Positions 35,026 through 41,876 of a DNA stretch of 64,000 nt are shown piece after piece. Positions within the stretch are counted from its first letter, which is position 1; every line of letters starts with the position of its first letter. The notes beneath the pieces were generated by a model. It did not search any database. It saw only the letters and a list, made by a program, of their open reading frames with translations, and had not been told where the DNA came from. The DNA is from Sphingomonas kyeonggiensis (GTDB lineage Bacteria > Pseudomonadota > Alphaproteobacteria > Sphingomonadales > Sphingomonadaceae), in assembly GCF_030812785.1 (NCBI RefSeq), contig NZ_JAUSTJ010000002.1, positions 1,302,001 through 1,366,000 of the forward strand, in the 5' to 3' direction. The translations under genes were made by a program, and so were the position numbers.

Positions 35026-35054
35026 TTGACATGGCGGCAAGCACCTGCGCATTG
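35026..35054 (+). promoter_or_regulatory. Candidate promoter of tRNA-Cys
   Basis: TTGACA at 35026-35031 is an exact -35 box; 17 bases later comes GCATTG (35049-35054), a weak -10. Transcription would start some 10 bases before the tRNA at 35071. Confidence 0.4.
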
Positions 35055-35070
35055 CCGCCGCTCGCTCCGA

Positions 35071-35144
35071 GGCCCGATGGCGGAGTGGTGACGCAGAGGA
35101 CTGCAAATCCTTGCACGCCGGTTCGATTCCGGCTCGGGCCTCCA
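35071..35144 (+). tRNA. tRNA-Cys (anticodon GCA)
   Basis: A 74-base cloverleaf: acceptor stem GGCCCGA/TCGGGCC, anticodon arm AGGAC-TGCAAAT-CCTT with GCA at 34-36, T arm GCCGG-TTCGATT-CCGGC, discriminator T and an encoded CCA. A T run follows directly (TCCACTTTTTT), which may end transcription. cysS lies 0.8 kb downstream. Confidence 0.96.
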
Positions 35145-35312
35145 CTTTTTTCGCGTCACATTTCACACCAGGATGGACGCTTTGGCGCGGCCAGTGTGTC
35201 TTTCGCGCCACTTATCCACAGTTTTGCACGGTCCGTCGGCAGCGTTTCGAGCCGAGTGCGGAACAAATCGCGATTCGCTGCCGTTCCATCCCCGAGTATC
35301 GGGAGACGAAGC

Positions 35313-35528
35313 ATGTACGATTTCGGCATCCGAAATGTCCTTACCGGCTATCGCGTCGCGTATCGTTCGCAGGAGCGGAATTATTGCCCCGGCTGCGGCG
35401 GTTCGCACTGGATGATCGGCCGGCTGACTGCAGAATGCGCCTATTGCGCGACCGCGCTGCCGCTGCTGGCGGGTGGCAGCACCGGCAACGGGTTGATCCG
35501 GCGCAGCGAGACTGCCCTCGCCGCCTGA
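35313..35528 (+). CDS. Small zinc-ribbon-like protein, unknown function
   Basis: A 71-aa protein, MYDFGIRNVLTGYRVAYRSQ, with two CxxC pairs: CPGCGGSHWMIGR and ECAYCAT, fifteen or so residues apart. The spacing suggests one bound zinc. GGGAGACGAAGC before the ATG is a good ribosome binding site. I recall similar short proteins from other sphingomonads, without function. It lies between tRNA-Cys and a 99-aa gene upstream of cysS. Confidence 0.72.
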   Translation: MYDFGIRNVLTGYRVAYRSQERNYCPGCGGSHWMIGRLTAECAYCATALPLLAGGSTGNGLIRRSETALAA

Positions 35529-35584
35529 ACCGTTTCGCCGGACGCGCGTTTTCGCGGGTCGGAACTCCGCGAATGGGAGCGCTT

Positions 35585-35884
35585 ATGACCGATATTGCCG
35601 TGACCTCACCCGTCGAGCGCATCGCGCGCGTCATCGTCGCCGAGATGGTGAGCCCGAATGCCGAGGCCTATGAGGGGCCCGACGAGCCGGTGAGCGTGAT
35701 CGTCGAGCGCATCTGGCGCGCCGAGATCAACCGCGCGGTCGCGATCCTGCATACGCTGCGCGAGCCGACTCGCGGGATGGTCGAGGCCGGGCGTGCAGCG
35801 GGCGACGATCCGGCGGAGATCTGGAGCGCGATGGTGCGTGCGGCGCTGGACAGCACGGTCGAGGTGATACCCGAGCCCGCCTGA
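35585..35884 (+). CDS. Small soluble protein, unknown function
   Basis: A 99-aa predicted helical protein, MTDIAVTSPVERIARVIVAE, with VERIWRAEINRAVAILHTLR and DDPAEIWSAMVRAALDST. It has no signal peptide, Cys or recognisable motif; the charged, regular pattern and high GC3 support real coding. It stands 56 bases after the zinc-ribbon gene and 37 bases before cysS, probably in one transcript. Confidence 0.65.
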   Translation: MTDIAVTSPVERIARVIVAEMVSPNAEAYEGPDEPVSVIVERIWRAEINRAVAILHTLREPTRGMVEAGRAAGDDPAEIWSAMVRAALDSTVEVIPEPA

Positions 35885-35921
35885 GGCTTGCAGCGCCCCG
35901 CCGAGCCGCTATGCCGCCCGG

Positions 35922-37361
35922 ATGACCGCGCAACTGACACTCTACAATTCGCTGACCCGCAGCCTGGAAGCCTTCCAGCCGCTCGACCCCGAAAAAGGGG
36001 TCCGCGTCTATTCGTGCGGACCGACGGTCTACAACTATGCCCATCTCGGCAATCTGCGCGCGTACGTCTTCACTGACACGCTGAGCCGGGTGCTGAGCTG
36101 GAAGGGCTATCCCCTCACCCATGTCATCAACATCACCGATGTCGGCCATCTGACCAGCGACGCCGATGCCGGTGACGACAAGATGGAGGCTGCGGCCCGG
36201 GCCCAGGCCAAGAGCATCTGGGATATCGCGGCGCACTATACCGCAGCGTTCAAGCAGAACATTGCCGATCTCAACATCCGCCAGCCGACGCGCTGGTCGG
36301 TGGCGACCGATCACATCGCCGAGATGATCGACTTCGCCGAGAAGATCGCGCCCGAGCATTGCTACGAGCTCGATTCGGGCCTGTATTTCGACAGCACCAC
36401 CGTGCCCGATTACGGCAAGCTCGCCGGATCGCAGGACGATGCCCGCGAAGGCCGGATCGAGGCGGTGGAAGGCAAGCGCCATCCGCAGGACTTCGCGATC
36501 TGGCGCAAGTCGCCGCCGGGCGAGCAGCGCCAGATGGAATGGGACAGCCCCTGGGGCAAGGGCGCGCCGGGCTGGCACCTCGAATGCTCGGTGATGAGCA
36601 TCAAATATCTGGGGGCGCCGTTCGACATCCACACCGGCGGCATCGATCACCGCGAGATCCACCACCCGAACGAGATCGCACAGAACCAGGCGTTCTGCGG
36701 CTGCTCGGACACGGGCTCGCATTTCTGGATGCACAACAATTTCCTGGTCGATCGCCAGGGCAAGATGTCGAAGTCCAAGGGCGGCTTCACCACGCTCCAG
36801 TCGCTGATCGACGCGGGTGTGCATCCCCTCGCCTATCGCCTGCTCTGCCTGCAGGCGCAGTATCGCAGCGAACTGGAATTCTCGGCCGAGAACCTGGCGG
36901 CCGCGCTGACCCGGCTCAAGCGGCTGGTGATGACGGTGACGGCGCTCAAGGCGAAGGACGAAGTCGACAACCAGTCGCTGATCGGGGCTGCCTATATCGA
37001 GCGCCTTGACCAAGCGGCTTCCGACGATCTCAACACGCCCAAGGTGCTGCCGGTGCTGGACGAGATGCTCGCCGACAAGCGACTGACCGCCTACGAACGT
37101 GTTGATCTGCTTCGCCAGTTCGACGCGGTGCTGGGCCTCAGACTGCTGGAGCTCAGTCGCGAGGACCTGCGCGTGCGCCCGGCCGCCGCGACGATCACCG
37201 CGCAGGAGATCGAGGACCGGCTGGTCGAGCGCAAGGAAGCGCGGCTGGTGAAGGACTTCCAGCGCTCGGACACGATCCGCGACGAACTCGCCGCCGCCGG
37301 CGTCGAGGTGATGGATGGCGATCCGATGGGCTGGGACTGGAAGCCGCTGCTCGGCGGATAA
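35922..37361 (+). CDS. cysS: Cysteine--tRNA ligase
   Basis: Class I synthetase charging tRNA-Cys. The 479-aa protein has CGPTVYNYAHLGNLR, carrying the first zinc ligand Cys and the HIGH-equivalent HLGN, the zinc-site segment HTGGIDHREIHHPNEIAQ, and KMSKSKGGF. The start MTAQLTLYNSLTRSLEAFQP at 35922 is standard. Its tRNA gene is 0.8 kb upstream, which is notable but may be chance. Confidence 0.98.
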   Translation: MTAQLTLYNSLTRSLEAFQPLDPEKGVRVYSCGPTVYNYAHLGNLRAYVFTDTLSRVLSWKGYPLTHVINITDVGHLTSDADAGDDKMEAAARAQAKSIWDIAAHYTAAFKQNIADLNIRQPTRWSVATDHIAEMIDFAEKIAPEHCYELDSGLYFDSTTVPDYGKLAGSQDDAREGRIEAVEGKRHPQDFAIWRKSPPGEQRQMEWDSPWGKGAPGWHLECSVMSIKYLGAPFDIHTGGIDHREIHHPNEIAQNQAFCGCSDTGSHFWMHNNFLVDRQGKMSKSKGGFTTLQSLIDAGVHPLAYRLLCLQAQYRSELEFSAENLAAALTRLKRLVMTVTALKAKDEVDNQSLIGAAYIERLDQAASDDLNTPKVLPVLDEMLADKRLTAYERVDLLRQFDAVLGLRLLELSREDLRVRPAAATITAQEIEDRLVERKEARLVKDFQRSDTIRDELAAAGVEVMDGDPMGWDWKPLLGG

Positions 37362-37432
37362 TCACGGCCGCCAGGGCGTTGCACTCCGTGCTGCGCCTCT
37401 CGGGAAGAGGGGCGACAACGGAGTATCTGCGT

Positions 37433-38155
37433 ATGCTGAAGTCCCTGCCCCTCACCGCCCTGGTCGCCGCGCTGGCGCTGGGTGCCTGCAACCAGGCGCC
37501 CAGGACCACCGACAATGCCGTGGTCGATGTCGACAATGCGGTCGCCCCCAATGATGCGACGCTGAACGATGTTCCGGTGGTCGAGGATTCCGACGATGCG
37601 ACGGCGGTGACGGTCGCCGCGGTGCCCAAGGCGGCCGCCGGCACCAGCGCCGCCGATGCCGCGCCGCTCCACGACGCCGGCACGATCGAGGACGAGATCC
37701 GCGCGGGCAGGAACGTCCAGCGCATCCGCTATGGCGAGGGCTGGGCCTGGACCCGCGGCGGCAGGATCGTCCGCACCTCGGACCGCGACGGCAAGGAAGT
37801 CGCCTATTTCCGCTCCGGCGAGAGCAAGCCCTTCTTCGTCCAGCGCGGCGAGCGCAGCTATGCTTTCCGCGAGGGCAAGCCCGTCCGCGAGTTCGACGAC
37901 GACGGCAAGGCCCGCGCGCCCGAGGCGAACCGTATCCGCGAAGCCGACGAAGCAGCAAAGGCGGCGCTTGATCGCCGCGAACAGGCCGAAAAGGCGCGCG
38001 ACCATGCCCGCGACAACCCGCGCGGGGATCGCGATCGCGGCGATCGTCGTCCGGACGGCTCGCCCTCGCCTACGCCTTCGCCTTCGCCGACCGCTACCTC
38101 CGATCATGGCCGCGACCGGGATCGGGATCGCAACCCCGAGCATCACCAGAACTGA
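37433..38155 (+). CDS. Lipoprotein with charged, low-complexity C-terminus
   Basis: A 240-aa lipoprotein. MLKSLPLTALVAALALGAC is a lipoprotein signal with lipobox LGAC and lipidated Cys19. An acidic Asp/Val/Asn linker (~25-65) leads to a small domain with RIRYGEGWAWTRGGRIVRTS and AYFRSGESKPFFVQRGERSY (beta-rich), then a very charged tail of DRD/RGD repeats and a PSPTPSPSPT stretch. I do not recognise the family. It follows cysS by 71 bases. Confidence 0.75.
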   Translation: MLKSLPLTALVAALALGACNQAPRTTDNAVVDVDNAVAPNDATLNDVPVVEDSDDATAVTVAAVPKAAAGTSAADAAPLHDAGTIEDEIRAGRNVQRIRYGEGWAWTRGGRIVRTSDRDGKEVAYFRSGESKPFFVQRGERSYAFREGKPVREFDDDGKARAPEANRIREADEAAKAALDRREQAEKARDHARDNPRGDRDRGDRRPDGSPSPTPSPSPTATSDHGRDRDRDRNPEHHQN

Positions 38156-38160
38156 ACGGA

Positions 38161-38180
38161 TCCCCGGCGAAAGCCGGGGA
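38161..38180 (+). terminator. Short hairpin after the lipoprotein gene
   Basis: TCCCCGGC-GAAA-GCCGGGGA is a perfect 8-bp stem with a stable GNRA tetraloop, 5 bases after the stop. There is no T run. Its core also matches the CCGGCGAAAGCCGG centre of the repeat family at 31949. Confidence 0.55.
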
Positions 38181-38226
38181 ACCGAATGGGCTTGAACCGC
38201 CCTGAACCCGCGCTAGCCTCCCGCCC

Positions 38227-39162
38227 ATGAAGGCCGTGCTCCCCGCCCTTGCCCGCCCGCTCGTGGAGCCGCAGCTCCCCGCCGGGCTCGACGTCCACTG
38301 GTTCGCCTCCGCCGACGAAGCCGTCGCGCTCGTCGGCGATGCGGACATCGGCTGGCTCGACAACAACAACCCGCGCGAATGGGCGCGCACCGTCGCCGCG
38401 GCGGGCAGGCTGCAATGGCTCTCGACCATCTATGCCGGGCTCGACGCGCTCGACACCGGGTTGCTGCGCGAGCGCGGTACGCGGGTGACCAATGGCTGCG
38501 GCGTCAATGCGCACACGGTGGCGGAATATGCGGTGATGGGGGCACTGGTCGCCGCCAAGCGCTTCGACCAGGTCGTCCGCGCCGCCGACCGTCACGAATG
38601 GCCGGTCGACGCGCCGGGCAAGCTCGAGCTGTTCGAGAGCAAGGCGCTGGTGATCGGCTATGGCACGATCGGCAGGCTGATCGGCGAGCGGCTGAAGGGC
38701 TTCGGCGTGGAGGTGACCGGCGTCACCCGCTCCGGCGCCGAGGGCACGGTTGGGCCGGACGCATGGCGCGCCCTGCTGCCCGAGACCGACTGGGTGTTCC
38801 TCGCCGCCCCCTCGACGGACGAAAGCCGCGCGATGATCGGCGCCGAGGAGTTGGCGGCGATGAAGCCCAGTGCCTGGATCGTCAATGTCGGCCGCGGCGA
38901 GCTGATCGACCAGGACGCGCTGATCGAGGCCTGCACAAGGCGGCGCATCGCCGGGGCGTTCCTCGACACGGTCACCCCCGAGCCGCTGCCGCCCGAGCAT
39001 ACGCTCTGGACTACCCCGAACGTGATCCACTCGATGCACCTCTCCGGCCGCAGCCAGACCCGCATGTTCCTGCGCGCGGCGGCACTGTTCGTGGAGAACA
39101 TCAACGCGTTCGTGGAGGGGCGGCCACTGAAGAATGAGGTCGATCTGGCCGCAGGGTACTAG
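38227..39162 (+). CDS. D-2-hydroxyacid dehydrogenase family protein
   Basis: A 311-aa NAD(P)-dependent dehydrogenase of the D-isomer-specific 2-hydroxyacid family. The coenzyme fold is ALVIGYGTIGRLIGERL; catalytic candidates are the Arg in VNVGRGELIDQD, the Glu in DTVTPEPLPPEH and the His in VIHSMHLSG (in place of the usual PH). The family reduces 2-oxoacids such as pyruvate, glyoxylate or hydroxypyruvate; the exact substrate is open. It is flanked by a lipoprotein gene and a repeat element. Confidence 0.9.
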   Translation: MKAVLPALARPLVEPQLPAGLDVHWFASADEAVALVGDADIGWLDNNNPREWARTVAAAGRLQWLSTIYAGLDALDTGLLRERGTRVTNGCGVNAHTVAEYAVMGALVAAKRFDQVVRAADRHEWPVDAPGKLELFESKALVIGYGTIGRLIGERLKGFGVEVTGVTRSGAEGTVGPDAWRALLPETDWVFLAAPSTDESRAMIGAEELAAMKPSAWIVNVGRGELIDQDALIEACTRRRIAGAFLDTVTPEPLPPEHTLWTTPNVIHSMHLSGRSQTRMFLRAAALFVENINAFVEGRPLKNEVDLAAGY

Positions 39163-39173
39163 CCCCCTCCTTT

Positions 39174-39279
39174 GTCACCCCGGCCTTGTGCCGCGGTCCA
39201 CCGGGAGGCAGGCGCAGGGCTAGGGACTCATGCGACGAAGCGTGAGGCATGGTGGACCCCGACACAAGGCCGGGGTGAC
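39174..39279. repeat. 29-base imperfect inverted repeat, GTCACCCCGGCCTTGT type
   Basis: Arms at 39174-39202 and 39251-39279 pair with few mismatches around a 48-base spacer. The outer ends GTCACCCCGG/CCGGGGTGAC match other elements, but the centre (CCTTGT) differs, so it is a subtype. It follows the dehydrogenase stop by 11 bases. Confidence 0.8.
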
Positions 39280-39343
39280 GGTTTGTTTTGCAAAAACCTA
39301 AGTTTCCCTTGCATCTTGCCGGCAAAGGATATTACTTAGCCTC

Positions 39344-39670
39344 ATGCCTAACCAAATCGACGCCGCCTTCGCTGCGCTTGCCGATCCCACCCGTCGCGCG
39401 GTGATCGAGCGGCTGGGCGACGGTCCCGCCAGCGTCAGCGCGCTGGCCGGTGGCTTCAGCATGGCGATGCCCAGCTTCCTCCAGCACATCCGGCTGCTCG
39501 AGGGCGCCGGGCTGGTGCGGACCGAGAAGCAGGGCCGCGTGCGTACCTGCACGCTCGAGCCGCTGGCGCTAGCCGCGGTGGAGCAATGGATCGCCGAGCG
39601 CCGCCGCGCGACCGAGGCGCGCTACGACCGCCTCGCCAAATTCCTCGACGCCCAAGATCAGGAGAATTGA
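39344..39670 (+). CDS. ArsR family transcriptional regulator
   Basis: A 108-aa winged-helix repressor: AAFAALADPTRRAVIERLGD, then SVSALAGGFSMAMPSFLQHI as the recognition region and LVRTEKQGRVRTCTLEPLA as the wing. No metal-binding Cys cluster is visible, so it belongs to the non-metal 'ArsR-SRPBCC' type that usually controls the adjacent START-like gene. That gene starts 2 bases after its stop, in one operon. Confidence 0.93.
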   Translation: MPNQIDAAFAALADPTRRAVIERLGDGPASVSALAGGFSMAMPSFLQHIRLLEGAGLVRTEKQGRVRTCTLEPLALAAVEQWIAERRRATEARYDRLAKFLDAQDQEN

Positions 39671-39672
39671 AC

Positions 39673-40128
39673 ATGGCCGAGGCCGTCCACGACAAGTTCG
39701 TCATCGATCGCCGCTTCCGGCAGAGCCCTGCCAGGGTCTTCGCCGCCTTCGCCACCGAGGAAGGCAAGGCCCGCTGGTTCTCCGGCCCGAACGAGACCTG
39801 GGACATGGTTGACCGGCATTTCGACTTCCGCGTCGGCGGGACCGAGCATCTCGAAGGCAAGTGGAAGAGCGGCACGGTGACCCGCTTCGACTGCTCCTAT
39901 CACGACATCGTGCCTGACAGCCGCATCGTCTACGCTTATCGGATGAAGCTCAACGGCAAGCCGATCTCGGTGAACCTCTGCTCGATCGAGCTGCTGCCCG
40001 ATGGCGAAGGCACAAGGCTGCTCCACACCGAGCACGGCATCTATCTCGACGGTTATGAGGATAACGGCTCCCGCCTCCACGGGATCGGCCTGCAATATGA
40101 CAAGCTGGCCGAGACGCTGCCGGATTAG
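39673..40128 (+). CDS. SRPBCC / Aha1-like (START-fold) protein
   Basis: A 151-aa protein with DKFVIDRRFRQSPARVFAAF, EGKARWFSGPNETW and the C-terminal NGSRLHGIGLQYDKLAETL, the pattern of AHSA1/CalC-type SRPBCC proteins that bind hydrophobic ligands in a helix-grip cavity. It is paired with the ArsR gene, a common regulator-ligand-binder arrangement. Ligand unknown. The ATG at 39673 has AGGAGAATTGAAC before it. Confidence 0.9.
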   Translation: MAEAVHDKFVIDRRFRQSPARVFAAFATEEGKARWFSGPNETWDMVDRHFDFRVGGTEHLEGKWKSGTVTRFDCSYHDIVPDSRIVYAYRMKLNGKPISVNLCSIELLPDGEGTRLLHTEHGIYLDGYEDNGSRLHGIGLQYDKLAETLPD

Positions 40129-40131
40129 CGA

Positions 40132-40149
40132 TTTACCCCAGCAGGGAAA
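40132..40149. promoter_or_regulatory. Near-palindromic half of a putative operator pair
   Basis: TTTACCCCAGCAGGGAAA is an imperfect inverted repeat (TTTACCC/GGGAAA) and a near copy of the perfect site 36 bases downstream; both share ACCC-AGCA-GGG. It lies directly after the SRPBCC stop and upstream of the HTH-DAHP synthase gene. Confidence 0.5.
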
Positions 40150-40167
40150 TTTTTCACTTGCACGATT

Positions 40168-40184
40168 TTACCCAGCAAGGGTAA
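40168..40184. promoter_or_regulatory. Perfect inverted repeat TTACCC-N5-GGGTAA, putative operator
   Basis: The 17-base site TTACCCAGCAAGGGTAA ends 12 bases before the ATG of the HTH-DAHP synthase fusion. The length and symmetry suit an XRE-type dimer. With the imperfect copy at 40132 it could form a two-site operator over the promoter. Confidence 0.6.
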
Positions 40185-40196
40185 GTCGCTCCCATC

Positions 40197-41789
40197 ATGA
40201 CGACACTAGCAGGCACCAAGATCCGTCGCTTCCGCGAGGAACGCTCCCTCACCCGCGCCGCATTCGGTGCGTGGTTCGACATTCCTGGCTCCACCGTCCA
40301 GGGCTGGGAGAAGGACGGCAAGCGCGCGAACGCCAAGGTGATGAACCTGATTGCTGCGCACGGCATCGCCGGTGCCGCCGACTGGAACGTCACCGTGCGC
40401 GATGCGGAGAACGACATGCATGCAAGCTGGAGCCCCTCGAGCTGGAAGGCCGCCGAGGCGCGCCAGCTGCCCAATTACCCCGATCAGGGCGCACTCGACG
40501 CCGCGACGACCCAGCTGACCTCCTTCCCGCCCCTCGTCTTCGCCGGCGAGGCCCGCGAGCTGACCAGCGAGCTGGCCAAGGTGTCGCGCGGCGAGGCGTT
40601 CCTGCTCCAGGGCGGCGACTGCGCCGAGAGTTTCGCCGAGTTCCACCCGAACAACATCCGCGACACCTTCCGCGTGCTGCTCCAGATGGCGGTGGTGCTC
40701 ACCTTCGCCTCGAAGCTGCCGACGGTGAAGCTTGGCCGCATGGCCGGCCAGTTCGCCAAGCCGCGCTCGGCCGATACCGAGACGATCAACGGCGTCGAGC
40801 TGCCCAGCTACCGCGGCGACAATGTCAACGACATCGCCTTCACCCCCGAGGCGCGCATTCCCGATCCGCAGCGCATGCTGCAGGGCTATTCGCAGTCGGC
40901 GGCGACGCTCAACCTGCTCCGCGCCTTCGCGCAGGGCGGCTATGCCAACCTGCACCAGGTCCATAAATGGACGCACGACTTCATGGGCCGCAGCCCTTGG
41001 GCGAAGAAATACGCGGACGTCGCCGACCGGATCGGCGAGGCGCTCGACTTCATGGCCGCCTGCGGCATCGATGCGGACAGCGTGCCGCAATTGAAGGCGA
41101 CCAGCTTCTACACCAGCCACGAGGCGCTGCTGCTTCCCTATGAGGAAGCGATGACCCGCCAGGATTCGCTGACCGGCGACTGGTACGACACCTCGGCGCA
41201 CTTCCTGTGGATCGGAGACCGCACGCGTTTCGAGGGTTCGGCGCATGTCGAGTTCCTGCGCGGCATCGGCAATCCGATCGGCATGAAGTGCGGGCCGAGC
41301 CTCGAGCCGGACGCCCTGCTGCGTCTGCTCGACACGCTCAACCCCAGCCGCACGCCGGGCCGGATGACGCTGATCACCCGCTATGGGCACGACAAGATCG
41401 AGGCCGGCCTGCCCAAGCTCGTCCGCGCGGTGAAGCGCGAGGGGCATCCGGTGGTGTGGAGCTGCGACCCGATGCACGGAAACGTCATCAAGGCAGCAAA
41501 TGGCTACAAGACGCGTCCGTTCGACCGCATTCTCGCCGAGGTGCGCGGCTTCTTCGCCGTGCACCGCGCCGAAGGCACCTTTGCGGGCGGCATCCACGCC
41601 GAGATGACCGGGCAGAACGTCACCGAATGCACCGGCGGCGCCATCGACATCACCGAGCAGGGGCTGGCCGATCGCTACCACACGCATTGCGACCCGCGCC
41701 TTAATGCAGGACAGAGCCTGGAACTCGCATTCCTGCTCGCTGAAATGCTCAACGAGGAAATGGCGGAACGTAGAAAAGCCGCAGCTTGA
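40197..41789 (+). CDS. Class II DAHP synthase with an N-terminal XRE-like helix-turn-helix
   Basis: A 530-aa fusion. Residues ~1-65 ([20 protein letters not shown], then [17 protein letters not shown]) look like an XRE/Cro-type HTH with recognition helix STVQGWEK. From residue 74 ([10 protein letters not shown]) a complete class II 3-deoxy-7-phosphoheptulonate synthase follows: [54 protein letters not shown] and [12 protein letters not shown]. This enzyme condenses PEP and erythrose-4-phosphate in the shikimate pathway. The internal ATG at 40416 has GGAGA 6 bases upstream, so both a fused and a plain enzyme could be made. The palindromic site ahead of the gene suggests autoregulation. Confidence 0.92.
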   Translation: MTTLAGTKIRRFREERSLTRAAFGAWFDIPGSTVQGWEKDGKRANAKVMNLIAAHGIAGAADWNVTVRDAENDMHASWSPSSWKAAEARQLPNYPDQGALDAATTQLTSFPPLVFAGEARELTSELAKVSRGEAFLLQGGDCAESFAEFHPNNIRDTFRVLLQMAVVLTFASKLPTVKLGRMAGQFAKPRSADTETINGVELPSYRGDNVNDIAFTPEARIPDPQRMLQGYSQSAATLNLLRAFAQGGYANLHQVHKWTHDFMGRSPWAKKYADVADRIGEALDFMAACGIDADSVPQLKATSFYTSHEALLLPYEEAMTRQDSLTGDWYDTSAHFLWIGDRTRFEGSAHVEFLRGIGNPIGMKCGPSLEPDALLRLLDTLNPSRTPGRMTLITRYGHDKIEAGLPKLVRAVKREGHPVVWSCDPMHGNVIKAANGYKTRPFDRILAEVRGFFAVHRAEGTFAGGIHAEMTGQNVTECTGGAIDITEQGLADRYHTHCDPRLNAGQSLELAFLLAEMLNEEMAERRKAAA

Positions 41790-41876
41790 TAAATTATTGC
41801 GCAACCATTCCGTAAATTAGCGGATTTACATCGCTGTCAGTATTTCCGATGGGCTTCCCCCGAGAACGGAGATCGG

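Noticed and set aside
10753..39279. The regular inverted repeats as a CRISPR array.
   Set aside because: They are single palindromic pairs scattered over 30 kb, not tandem direct repeats with regular spacers. No cas gene is present.
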